Shown: piece after piece, positions 26,263 through 34,698 of the stretch
How the letters are laid out: each line of letters begins with the position of its first letter
Position numbering within the stretch: the stretch's first letter is position 1
Assembly: GCF_002278075.1 (NCBI RefSeq)
Contig: NZ_CP022993.1
Span: forward strand, 1 to 64,000
Direction: 5' to 3'
Source of the DNA: Paraburkholderia aromaticivorans
GTDB lineage: Bacteria > Pseudomonadota > Gammaproteobacteria > Burkholderiales > Burkholderiaceae
DNA: 64,000 nucleotides
Program-made: the position numbers and the translations under genes
The notes under the pieces: generated by a model
Database searches by the model: none
Seen by the model: only the letters and a program-made list of their open reading frames with translations
Told to the model about the DNA's origin: nothing

Positions 26263-27218
26263 GCATTGACAACACCACTATGCTCGCTGCAGTGCAACGG
26301 TATCTGGATGAGCGCCGCGGCCTCGGTTTCAAGATGCGTTGCGGCAGCGAACTGCTACGATTTGCGCGTTACGCGGATGCCCGTGATCATCGGGGGCCGT
26401 TGACACTCGACCTCCAGCTCGACTGGGCACAAGACGGGGTGCTGGGCTGCGGCCCAGAGACGTGGCACCGGCGGTTGAAGGTCCTGCGGCCGTTTTCGAA
26501 GCACTACCGGCAGTTCGAGCCAGAGTCGGTCGTTCCCGATGCTTTCACGTTTGGACGGGGCCATCAACGGCTAGCGCCACACATCTATTTCGAGTACGAG
26601 ATCGGCGCCTTGCTGCAGGCAGCAGGCCAGCTGACACCGATCGGCGGCCTGCGACCCGTCACGTATCAGACGTTGTTCGGGCTGCTTGCGTCGACCGGGA
26701 TGAGGGTGTCGGAGGCACGCAACCTGCAAGCCGACGACGTCGACTTGCACAACGGCTGGCTTGTTATTCGGCAGACGAAGTATCGGAAGTCGCGCCGCTT
26801 GCCCTTGCATGCCAGCGTGGTGCAAGCCTTGCGGGAGTACGAGATCATTCGCGATTGTACCGTGCCACGTACTGCCGGCATGGCCTTTTTCCTGAGTCAG
26901 GCAGGAACCCCCCTTACTCAATCGATCGTCAACCACACCTTCGGACTGCTGCGCCGCAAGTTGGCCTGGGTGCCTCGCGGTGGGCATCCGATGCCTCGTA
27001 TCCATGACATGAGGCACACGTTCGCCGTCCGGCGCATGCAACGGTGGCATGAAGACGGCACCACGATGGACCAGTGTCTCTTCTGGCTGTGCACCTACCT
27101 CGGCCACGCCAAGATCTCCGACACGTATTGGTACCTGACCGGTACGCCACAGCTCATGGAGCAGGTAGGCATCAAGTTCGAGCGCTTCGCTCTGGGCAAG
27201 GAGGCTACCCATGCGTAA
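26259..27218 (+). CDS. RIT2 second tyrosine recombinase (RitB)
   Basis: The start ATG 26259 overlaps the ritA stop. The 319-residue protein has the first Arg in LASTGMRVSEARNLQ, a Lys in RQTKYRKSRRLPLH, HDMRHTFAVRRM for the His-x-x-Arg pair, and LGHAKISDTYWYLTGTP with the Tyr in the WYL context also seen in RIT1 RitB. The Cys/Trp-rich CLFWLCTYLG insertion before the LGH box is characteristic of the middle protein of the trio. It overlaps ritC by 8 bases. Confidence 0.88.
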   Translation: MSIDNTTMLAAVQRYLDERRGLGFKMRCGSELLRFARYADARDHRGPLTLDLQLDWAQDGVLGCGPETWHRRLKVLRPFSKHYRQFEPESVVPDAFTFGRGHQRLAPHIYFEYEIGALLQAAGQLTPIGGLRPVTYQTLFGLLASTGMRVSEARNLQADDVDLHNGWLVIRQTKYRKSRRLPLHASVVQALREYEIIRDCTVPRTAGMAFFLSQAGTPLTQSIVNHTFGLLRRKLAWVPRGGHPMPRIHDMRHTFAVRRMQRWHEDGTTMDQCLFWLCTYLGHAKISDTYWYLTGTPQLMEQVGIKFERFALGKEATHA

Positions 27219-28215
27219 GTCTGGCTCCGCTTCCTTTCCCGCCCTCGTTCAGGAGTTCTTCACCGAGTACATGACGAATCAGCGGGCACTGAGTCCACGC
27301 ACCGTCGCGTCTTACCGGGACTCGTTTGCCTTACTCCTGGCATTTGCCGAGGCACGCCTGGGTAAGCCGCCTACGACGTTGCAACTAGCCGACCTGGACC
27401 ACCGCCTGATCGCCGAGTTTCTCGATCACCTGGAGCAAGAGCGCGGCAACTGCGTGCGCAGCCGTAACATTCGCCTGGCCGCGATCCGGTCATTCTTGCG
27501 GTTCGCCGCGAGGCGCGATGTTACATGCATACACCTGGTCGAACAAGCGCTAGCCGTGCCCATGAAGCGCTATGAGCGGCCGATGCTCGGATACCTCACT
27601 CGTGAGCAGATGCTGGCCATCATCGACGTCCCGGCGACTTCATGGCTTGGCCAGCGCGATCGACTGCTCCTAGCCATGCTGTACAACACCGGGGCACGCG
27701 TGTCGGAGATTGTTGGCATTCGCGTCAATGACGTGGTTCTTGGCGAGAGTTCTTGCGTGCACCTGCACGGCAAGGGCCGCAAGCAGCGATCGGTGCCACT
27801 TTGGAAGACGACCGCTCGGGAGGTCCGCGCCTGGTTGCGCACGAACGGCGAACCCAGCGCGGATGCACCGCTGTTGCCCACGCGCGACGGCCGGCATATG
27901 ACCCGAGCGAACGTAGCCCAGCGTCTTCACCTGGCCGCGCGGGATGCAATGGCGCGAGGCACGGATCTTCAGCTCGACGCTGTGTCGCCGCACGCCGTGA
28001 GGCATTCCACGGCAATGCACTTGCTTCAGTCTGGTGTTGACATCGGCGTGATCGCGTTGTGGCTTGGCCACGAGAGCCCTGTGACAACACACGCGTATGT
28101 GGAAGCGAATCTGACGATGAAGGAACAGGCGTTGGCCAAGCTCGAGCCGCCGCAATTCGGACGCAAACGCTATCGACCGCCCGATGCTCTGCTGCGCTTT
28201 CTGCAGGACCTCTGA
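27211..28215 (+). CDS. RIT2 third tyrosine recombinase (RitC)
   Basis: This 334-residue recombinase is complete, unlike its RIT1 counterpart. It contains LYNTGARVSEIVGIRV (Arg), LHGKGRKQRSVPL (Lys), SPHAVRHSTAMHLL (His-x-x-Arg) and LGHESPVTTHAYVEAN (His, Tyr). The start lies within the end of ritB. The right RIT2 end repeat begins directly after the stop with ATTATGCGAA at 28215-28224. RIT2 therefore has an intact gene set. Confidence 0.88.
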   Translation: MRKSGSASFPALVQEFFTEYMTNQRALSPRTVASYRDSFALLLAFAEARLGKPPTTLQLADLDHRLIAEFLDHLEQERGNCVRSRNIRLAAIRSFLRFAARRDVTCIHLVEQALAVPMKRYERPMLGYLTREQMLAIIDVPATSWLGQRDRLLLAMLYNTGARVSEIVGIRVNDVVLGESSCVHLHGKGRKQRSVPLWKTTAREVRAWLRTNGEPSADAPLLPTRDGRHMTRANVAQRLHLAARDAMARGTDLQLDAVSPHAVRHSTAMHLLQSGVDIGVIALWLGHESPVTTHAYVEANLTMKEQALAKLEPPQFGRKRYRPPDALLRFLQDL

Positions 28216-28317
28216 TTATGCGAATCGGCCGACACGTCTTTGGCAAAGGGTGTGCGCGTGCCGGCCGACTTCACTGCTATACCACTTCGCATAAGCCGTC
28301 GCTTCGCATAATTCCTC
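28215..28317 (-). repeat. Right end of RIT2
   Basis: An inner ATTATGCGAA (28215-28224) and two outer inverted copies CTTCGCATAA (28286-28314 region) mirror the end at 13071-13181. The stretch between holds no gene. The outer edge meets the 3' end of group II intron copy 2 within a few bases. Confidence 0.65.
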
Positions 28318-28321
28318 ATGT

Positions 28322-30182
28322 ATAGGGGTAGGAAACGGCGGTCGCCGTCCCCTCCCTCCGAACCCGGTGTGCGGTTTTCCCGCGACGGGCTCTCCAGTCA
28401 GTTGTTTCCACATCGGGATTGGCGCGCTGATTCAAGGGCTGCGGACATCGTGAACAGCCCAAGATTAGCGAAAAAGGCATTTGGCCATCGCGTGTGATCG
28501 CGAAGGCATCGACCCTGACCCGGACGATGAAGCTGTCGACGCAGGATCGCTCGAAGGCGGCGACGAACAAAGCCGTCGACGGACGAGAAGGTGTATCGGT
28601 GGGCCTGCTGGAAATAGCCGAACCAACCACGCAGGAGTGGATTGAGCGACGTAATGATGTCCTCGATCGAGTCACCCCTGTTACGCTTGGTCAGGGCCCG
28701 GATTTTATCCCGTAGCCCCATGAGGCTCTTCTTGCGCACCCAACGTTGACCCGCCTCGAACCGGTAACCCAGAAACTCGAACCCATGACCCTCCAGCCGG
28801 CAATCCCCAACGTGGGTTTTGTCAGGGTGCAGTGTCAAGCCGTTCGCATCCACCCAAGCCCGCATGCGAGTGAGCGCAGCTTCCGCTTCCTCACGTGTAC
28901 GGCATAACACCACGGCGTCATCCGCGTAGCGCACCATGACCAGCCCTACCTGTCGCATTTCCACGTCAAGCTCGTGCAGGTACAGATTTGCCAACAAGGG
29001 GCTGACAACCGCCCCTTGAGGACTGCCGGAAGTCGGCGTCCAACGCGTCATGTCTTCCATGATGTCTTGCTTGAGAAAGTACTGGATGAGTTCCAGAACC
29101 CGGCCGTCCGAGATTCGCCCTGCCACTCTCGCAAGAAGAGGTGAGTGTGGAATCGAGTCAAAATAGCTTTGCAGGTCGGCATCGACCACCCAGCAGTAGC
29201 CCGCTTTCACATGCCGGTCCACTTCGCGCAGCGCATCCTTGCAACCCAAGCCCGGGCGAAAGCCGTAGCTTCTCGGCTCGAACTCATGCTCAAAGATCGG
29301 CTCGATTACCAGCTTCAGGGCCGCCTGAACGACGCGATCCTTTACAGCGGGTATACCGAGCGGACGACGTCCTTTACCTTTCGGTATGTAGACACGCCGC
29401 ACCGGCTGCGGGCGATAGCTACCATCCTGCAATGCTTGCGCCAGTTCGGCAAGGTAGCGGTCCCGCGCTTGCGCGAATCGCTTCACGCTCATGCGGTCCA
29501 CTCCCGCCGCCCCGGCGTTCTTCTCGACCTGAGTCCACCCCAGCGCGAGCGTGTCCAGGCGAAACACCTTGTCAATCAAACTGTGCCACTTACCTCCTTT
29601 AACTCCATTTCGTAGAGCAGCCAACATAGCGTCCGTCCAGATTGAAGCTGACGCGAATTTCCGCTGCACGCAGCTTCCCAGCGCGTCTGCATCTCGTCTA
29701 GTCGTTTCCGACACTGGCGATGCTTCGATCTTCATCTTTGCTTCCTTCCGGTCTTTTGCTATCAACTTTCCTGCCCCGCTTCCCTAGTGCGCCTTTTGCT
29801 CTGACGCAGGTCTCCACGGCTCGACTCTTCCGTGTGCAGTACTATCGGGACTCTGACTCCTGCCAGCGTTCACCTCGCCGGCAGGTCTCCCCACTTGCTT
29901 CGTGCCACCTTCCCATCGTTCCGTCCTCAAACACGTGGTACGCCACCGCACCGCTTTGTCCGCCACGACAGCGTGCTGTGTTACTTCCAGGCTTCGCCAC
30001 TTTAGTGCAGGCTCGCCGCCATACCCCGCCGAAACAGGTTCGTTAACCTACGGACCGACAGTTCGCTTCCGGTTACTCCCCACCCCGCCTCACGACGACG
30101 CAGTTACCTTCAGCTACGGAGCTGTGGCCAACTCCGGCAGGGACTTTCACCCTGCAAATGGCACGCCATCATGGGCGTACAC
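28322..30182 (-). mobile_element. Group II intron, copy 2 (1861 bp)
   Basis: This is the inverted copy of the intron at 23109-24969, with the same length and the same 5' exon (end of the IS91-like element, TAAACCGCT from 30183). The 3' exon differs: RIT2 end sequence here, the ritA leader at copy 1. Domain V and the CCCCTAT 3' end are conserved. Confidence 0.85.
28398..29735 (-). CDS. ltrA: Group II intron reverse transcriptase/maturase, copy 2
   Basis: This 445-residue protein is identical to copy 1 (YADD catalytic motif, GSPQGAVVSPLL, maturase segment NPLLRGWFGYFQ, no HNH domain). The gene lies on the minus strand inside the right arm of the large inverted duplication. Full identity, against several differences in the neighbouring IS91-like transposase, points to recent copying or gene conversion of this part. 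Confidence 0.92.
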   Translation of the reverse strand: MKIEASPVSETTRRDADALGSCVQRKFASASIWTDAMLAALRNGVKGGKWHSLIDKVFRLDTLALGWTQVEKNAGAAGVDRMSVKRFAQARDRYLAELAQALQDGSYRPQPVRRVYIPKGKGRRPLGIPAVKDRVVQAALKLVIEPIFEHEFEPRSYGFRPGLGCKDALREVDRHVKAGYCWVVDADLQSYFDSIPHSPLLARVAGRISDGRVLELIQYFLKQDIMEDMTRWTPTSGSPQGAVVSPLLANLYLHELDVEMRQVGLVMVRYADDAVVLCRTREEAEAALTRMRAWVDANGLTLHPDKTHVGDCRLEGHGFEFLGYRFEAGQRWVRKKSLMGLRDKIRALTKRNRGDSIEDIITSLNPLLRGWFGYFQQAHRYTFSSVDGFVRRRLRAILRRQLHRPGQGRCLRDHTRWPNAFFANLGLFTMSAALESARQSRCGNN

Positions 30183-30347
30183 TAAACCGCTGACGCGGTA
30201 GTGGGAGGTAGGCACAGGTCCGTGGCTGACGTTTCATGAAGAGGGTTGTCTGGCGCTGAACCCCGGCGAGGTGGTGAGTGGTATCGCCGGGAGCAGTATG
30301 TGAACGCCCGGTTGGGCATTCCATCCACTGCTTCCAGGAGGCTCGCC

Positions 30348-31226
30348 ATGACGCCACTGCGCCAACGCATGCTGCATGACATGCAGATCCGCAACCTTGC
30401 AGAGAATACCCAGAAGTCCTATCTGATTCAGGTAGCCAGTTTCGCCCGCCACTTTCGCCGTTCGCCCGAACTGCTGGGTCCCGAGGAGATTCGGGCCTGG
30501 CTCATCTACCTCCGCGAAGAACGCAAGCTGGCACCCGCCAGTCTCGGCGCAACGATCGGCGCACTCCGGTTTCTCTACCGTGTGACGCTCAAGCGACCCT
30601 GGAGCGACGAGGACTTTCCGTTACCGAAGAAGCCGTTCCGACTGCCAGTCGTCCTCAGCCTGGAGGAGATCACCACCTTCTTCGAGTCGGTCGCCAGTCT
30701 CAAGCACCGCACCATCCTGATGACCGCGTACGCCGCCGGACTGCGTGTCTCCGAAGTCGTGCATCTGAAGGTCACTGATATCGACAGCAAGCGCATGGTG
30801 ATCCGTGTGAACCAGGGGAAGAACCGTAAGGATCGCTATGTAATGCTCTCGCCCAGGCTGCTCGAGATCCTGAGACTGTACTGGCAGGACGCCCATCCGA
30901 AGGAATGGCTCTTTCCAGGCAGCATTGCGGGGCGGCCCATCACCCGCCATGCCGTGGGCGACGCATGCGAGCTTGCACGCAAGCGCAGCGGCATCACCAA
31001 ACCCGTGACACCCCATTCTTTGCGACACGCGTTCGCCACGCATCTGCTGGAAGCCGGTACTGACGTGCGCCGGATCCAGCTGCTGATGGGCCACAGGTCC
31101 CTATCGACAACGTCCCGGTACTTGAGGGTCGCCACCAGCACCGTGTGCGCCACCACCAGTCCCTTCGACCTGCTGCCGCACCCTGCACCCATTCCATTCC
31201 CGCCACCTGCGCCCCAGTACTTCTGA
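30348..31226 (+). CDS. Tyrosine recombinase of IS91-like element, right copy
   Basis: The 292-residue integrase has the same sequence as the left copy (22065-22943), with GLRVSEVVHLKV, HSLRHAFATH and the TTSRYLRV tyrosine. The start at ATG 30348 follows CAGGAGG. It is followed after 8 bases by the transposase gene, so the two are probably expressed together. Its role may be to recombine or resolve the element. Confidence 0.88.
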   Translation: MTPLRQRMLHDMQIRNLAENTQKSYLIQVASFARHFRRSPELLGPEEIRAWLIYLREERKLAPASLGATIGALRFLYRVTLKRPWSDEDFPLPKKPFRLPVVLSLEEITTFFESVASLKHRTILMTAYAAGLRVSEVVHLKVTDIDSKRMVIRVNQGKNRKDRYVMLSPRLLEILRLYWQDAHPKEWLFPGSIAGRPITRHAVGDACELARKRSGITKPVTPHSLRHAFATHLLEAGTDVRRIQLLMGHRSLSTTSRYLRVATSTVCATTSPFDLLPHPAPIPFPPPAPQYF

Positions 31227-31234
31227 GCGCAGTC

Positions 31235-32440
31235 ATGCGACCGGCGCTCGAAGTGGCGGACATTTTCCGCCAGTGTGGGCCCAGTTTCCGGCTATCCCAT
31301 GCCGGGGGGCTCAGTCGTGTGCAGCGACGCGTGATGAGTGCCATCGAGCTGTGTCGTACCGCAGCGCTTGGTGCCCATCTCGAGCAGTGCGATGCATGCG
31401 GCTATCAGCGCATCAGTTACGACTCGTGTCGTAACCGGCACTGTCCGAAGTGCCAGTCACTCGCCCGCGCGCAATGGCTCGAACGCCGGCATGCGGAACT
31501 CCTCCCCTCGACCGAGTATTTCCATGTCGTCTTCACGCTTCCCGAATCCATCGCCGCTCTCGCGTTCCAGAACAAGAGGACGCTCTACGATCTGCTGTTT
31601 CGCGCCAGCGCCGAAACGTTGCGCACGATCGCCGCCGATCCGAAGCACCTGGGCGCCGAGATCGGCTTCCTCACGATCCTGCATACGTGGGGACAGAATC
31701 TGCAGCATCACCCTCATGTGCATTGCGTTGTGCCGGGCGGCGGCATCTCCCCGGACGGCGAGCGCTGGATCGCCTGCCGTCCGGGCTTCTTCCTGCCCGT
31801 GCGGGTCCTGTCACGGCTCTTTCGCCGCCTGTTTCTCGAACAGCTGCGTCGCGCTTACGACGCCGGCGGGCTGCGCCTGCACGGTCAGTTCGAGTCCCTG
31901 AGCGATCCCGTCGAATTCGCAGCCTGGCTTGCACCCGCGGCACGGGCGGAGTGGGTGGTCTACGCCAAGCCACCCTTTGGCGGTGCCGAACACGTGCTCG
32001 ATTACCTGGGCCGCTACACCCACCGCGTCGCCATCTCCAACAACCGGCTGCTCGCCTTCGACGGGCACACCGTGCAGTTCCGCTGGAAGGACTATCGGCA
32101 CGAGTCCAGACAAAGAACCATGACGCTTACCGCCGACGAGTTCATCCGTCGCTTCCTGCTGCATGTGCTACCTGAGGGCTTCAAGCGCATTCGCAGCTAC
32201 GGGTGGCTCGCCAACTGCCACCGTGCCGACAAGCTCGCCACCTGCAGGCGGCTGCTCGGCGTCGAGGCTCCCGCCGTTGCCGCAGTCGAGCCCGGGGAAG
32301 ACTACCGTGACCGCTACCAGCGACTCACCGGCAAGTCACTGCGCGACTGCCCCGTATGTGGCAAGGGACACATGCTCCGCATCGAAGACATGCCCGGCAG
32401 CCTTCCACGAGCCCCGCCAGGTCCCACCCATGCGCGCTAG
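31235..32440 (+). CDS. IS91-like transposase, intact right copy
   Basis: This 401-residue protein has the N-terminal zinc-binding cluster (CDACGYQ ... CRNRHCPKCQSLARAQ), the HUH motif in HPHVHCVVPGGGISPDG, and the tyrosine helix in YTHRVAISNNRLLAFDG. It is complete to the RIEDMPGSLPRAP C-terminus, which shows what was cut off in the left copy. It differs from the left copy at several positions, for example PDGE versus PDGK and LPEGF versus LPDGF. Confidence 0.9.
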   Translation: MRPALEVADIFRQCGPSFRLSHAGGLSRVQRRVMSAIELCRTAALGAHLEQCDACGYQRISYDSCRNRHCPKCQSLARAQWLERRHAELLPSTEYFHVVFTLPESIAALAFQNKRTLYDLLFRASAETLRTIAADPKHLGAEIGFLTILHTWGQNLQHHPHVHCVVPGGGISPDGERWIACRPGFFLPVRVLSRLFRRLFLEQLRRAYDAGGLRLHGQFESLSDPVEFAAWLAPAARAEWVVYAKPPFGGAEHVLDYLGRYTHRVAISNNRLLAFDGHTVQFRWKDYRHESRQRTMTLTADEFIRRFLLHVLPEGFKRIRSYGWLANCHRADKLATCRRLLGVEAPAVAAVEPGEDYRDRYQRLTGKSLRDCPVCGKGHMLRIEDMPGSLPRAPPGPTHAR

Positions 32441-32751
32441 TTGCCATCGCACCTGTTTCCGTACACGTTCGCCTTTCCTGACGAGGCCAACGCGGCTGCA
32501 CTCGTGCCTTCGATCTGCTGGCGCACCAGCGTACTCCAAAATGGCGGGTGATTTGCCGGTTCACGCGCACATTCGCGCTTCCTTTACACGTGATGTTTCC
32601 CACTCTCGCCGGAAGTCCGTGTGTGATCGCCCCTGCAAGACTTCACAAATTACCGCGGCGGTCATTCAATGCCCATAGCGGCCACCGCCTGTGGAGCGGT
32701 TTAGCACAAACATTGAGTTTTAGATTCGCTGCTCTCACTGAGCGCCGTCAT

Positions 32752-33360
32752 TCAACGCAGTTTCGAAAAAGCATTTTTGATTTTTTGTATCACATGGCCG
32801 TGAACGTCCTTCACATCTGTAAGTCCGCTCTTCACAGCAGACCAAGATTCGTCCCCAGCATCTCTAACCTCACCGATCCGCCGCTGGAATTTCTGTGCCT
32901 CGTCGGTAAGATGCCGCATCGCGGCGTCAAGGTCTCCGCGCGCCTTCTCCACAACATCTGCCGCTTGGTCGTGCAAGTTCTTCAGGGTAGTCTCCCATGC
33001 TTGGTGCTGAGCTCGCGCTCGCGCAAGAACGACGTTACGTACAGTGTCTGCATGATCCTTGGCAGCGGATAGAAAGTCACGGAAAGCCAATTCGACTTCG
33101 ACCCACTCAGTGTCGATTGCTTTCTGAATTACTTCGCCCCTTTGCTTTGCCGCAACCGTCTCGAGACGCAGATCATCTACATATCCATTTAACTTGGTAC
33201 GCGCCTCCCTCAAGCGGGTCAGTGCGCGATCAGCTTCTTCGCGCGCGCTGTCGTTCAGATTCCCGGACGATGTTTCGAGTTCAGAGATGGTAATATCTAG
33301 CTCGTCAAGCCTCTGTTTTGCCCAAGTGATGGCATTGTGTACATACGACTTTTCGCTCAT
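32752..33360 (-). CDS. Coiled-coil protein of unknown function, 202 aa
   Basis: It is almost entirely alpha-helical with heptad-like spacing (KQRLDELDITISELETSSG, REEADRALTRLREARTKL, EKARGDLDAAMRHLTDEA), resembling apolipoprotein-like or chemoreceptor-type coiled coils without recognised domains. There is no signal peptide or membrane segment. The start at 33360 lies 46 bases after the perfect hairpin that ends the porin gene, so it has its own promoter or reads through from the porin. Function unknown. Confidence 0.6.
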   Translation of the reverse strand: MSEKSYVHNAITWAKQRLDELDITISELETSSGNLNDSAREEADRALTRLREARTKLNGYVDDLRLETVAAKQRGEVIQKAIDTEWVEVELAFRDFLSAAKDHADTVRNVVLARARAQHQAWETTLKNLHDQAADVVEKARGDLDAAMRHLTDEAQKFQRRIGEVRDAGDESWSAVKSGLTDVKDVHGHVIQKIKNAFSKLR

Positions 33361-33405
33361 AATTCTCCCCTGCGAATATTAAGGTGAAAATGGAATGCTG
33401 CGAAT

Positions 33406-33430
33406 GCGGCGCCTGACATGCAGGCGCCGC
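33406..33430 (-). terminator. Perfect hairpin after the porin gene
   Basis: GCGGCGCCTG (33406-33415) and CAGGCGCCGC (33421-33430) form a 10-bp GC-rich stem with a 5-base loop, 57 bases after the porin stop. No strong T-run follows, so it may terminate weakly or stabilise the porin mRNA. Confidence 0.5.
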
Positions 33431-33486
33431 CCCGTTCATCCTGACGTAAAACGCCGACTAGACAGGCGCCAAGCCTCGAACAAGAC

Positions 33487-34641
33487 TTAGAAGCGGTGAC
33501 GAATGCCAACCGTTGCCGAGACTTGATTCGGGGTCGACGACATGCCAACGCCGGTGATCGGAGCGCCAAGGCCGGTGCCGCCCAGATCGGACGCGTGAAC
33601 GTATTCACCTTGCAGGTACACGTCCGTACGCTTCGACAGCGAGTACGCCGCTTGCAGGCCGACCTGTTCGAACTTGGGCTTCACGCCATCAAGGCGAGCG
33701 TCCGTGTACGTGAACTCACCAGCCAGGTTCAGGGCCGGGGTCAGTGCGTAACGGCCATTCAGCTCATAGTTGTTGAAGCGAGCGTAGTTACCAATTCCAA
33801 CGCCCTTGGTCGCGCTGATTGCGCCGCCCGAGATACCAGATGCGTTTTCAAGCTTCGTTTGCGTGAACACGAAGCCAACCGTTGCCGGACCGAACGCGTA
33901 GTTCAAGCCAGCACCGAACGTGCGCTGCAGGCCTGCTACGAACGTGTTGTCGCCCGCGACAGCGCCGCCACTGTTCGACAGCGCCGCAGCGGCTCCTGCA
34001 CCCGTTACTGAGTTGTTCAACTGCAAGTAAGCTGCAGCAACGTTCAACGGACCGTAGTTATACGATGCGCCGACGCTGTAAGCGCGGTTGTTCGAGAAGC
34101 CAGCAGCCTGGTTCGAGAAGCCGTACTGTGCGCCGAACTTGAAGCCAGCGTAGTTCGCGCTCTGGTACTTGACCGAGTTGTTGATACGGAACGAGTTGTC
34201 GAGGTTGTCGTTGTCGAACGGGTGCGCGAACTGCGTGCCGCCGTACTGCGTGCCGGTCAGAGCCAACGGGCCGAGATAGTCGACCACGGAGTCGTATTGA
34301 CGACCGAGAGTCACAGCGCCGTATTGGATGCTCGACAGACCAACGAATGCCTGACGGCCGAACTGACGACCACCTTGACCCAGCGTGCCGTTAGCAATGC
34401 TGAAGCCGTTTTCCAACGTGAAGATTGCCTTCAGGCCACCGCCGAGGTCTTCAGCGCCGCGCAGGCCCCAACGGCTGCCGTTCACCGCGCCGCTCGTCAT
34501 CTTGAAGTTATGTTGGCCGCCTTGATTATTTGTGTACGTCAGGCCAGCGTCGATCAAACCATACAGCGTCACACTGCTTTGAGCGTGAGCGGCGGTTGCA
34601 AATACGCCCGAAAGGGCGGCGACCATGAGAGTCTTTTTCAT
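33487..34641 (-). CDS. Outer-membrane porin (Burkholderia OmpC/Gram-negative porin type)
   Basis: The 384-residue protein begins with a clear signal peptide (MKKTLMVAALSGVFATAAHA, cleavage after AHA) followed by QSSVTLYGLIDAGLTYTNN, the typical first strand of the Burkholderiales 16-strand trimeric porins. It ends in IRHRF, the terminal Phe needed for BamA recognition. It forms a channel for small solutes in the outer membrane. The native promoter is probably cut off: an IS701 copy starts 57 bases before the ATG, with its transposase reading in the same direction. Confidence 0.93.
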   Translation of the reverse strand: MKKTLMVAALSGVFATAAHAQSSVTLYGLIDAGLTYTNNQGGQHNFKMTSGAVNGSRWGLRGAEDLGGGLKAIFTLENGFSIANGTLGQGGRQFGRQAFVGLSSIQYGAVTLGRQYDSVVDYLGPLALTGTQYGGTQFAHPFDNDNLDNSFRINNSVKYQSANYAGFKFGAQYGFSNQAAGFSNNRAYSVGASYNYGPLNVAAAYLQLNNSVTGAGAAAALSNSGGAVAGDNTFVAGLQRTFGAGLNYAFGPATVGFVFTQTKLENASGISGGAISATKGVGIGNYARFNNYELNGRYALTPALNLAGEFTYTDARLDGVKPKFEQVGLQAAYSLSKRTDVYLQGEYVHASDLGGTGLGAPITGVGMSSTPNQVSATVGIRHRF

Positions 34642-34698
34642 CTTTGTAACTCCGAGAGCAATTTGGGTCTGACAACCCAGGCTTTTGAAGGAAACCTT

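Larger units (their letters stand above)
13071..28317 (+). mobile_element. RIT2: second recombinase-in-trio element with nested insertions
   Basis: Matching inverted ends (13071-13181 and 28215-28317) bracket the recombinase trio at 25018-28215. The stretch 13265-24969 between the left end and the first gene holds the left copy of the IS91-like element, the Tn3-family transposon within it, and group II intron copy 1. The outer left neighbour is the broken istA; the outer right neighbour is group II intron copy 2. The boundaries are inferred from the repeats. Confidence 0.55.
30183..32703 (+). mobile_element. IS91-like element, right copy, uninterrupted
   Basis: It runs from TAAACCGCT (30183-30191) to AGCGGTTTA (32695-32703); homology with the left copy continues to about 32714. 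It contains the integrase and the complete transposase on the plus strand. The 3' part (32441-32703) is non-coding, as in the left copy. Short inverted ends are unusual for IS91 relatives, which normally lack them, so the exact family is not certain. Confidence 0.75.
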
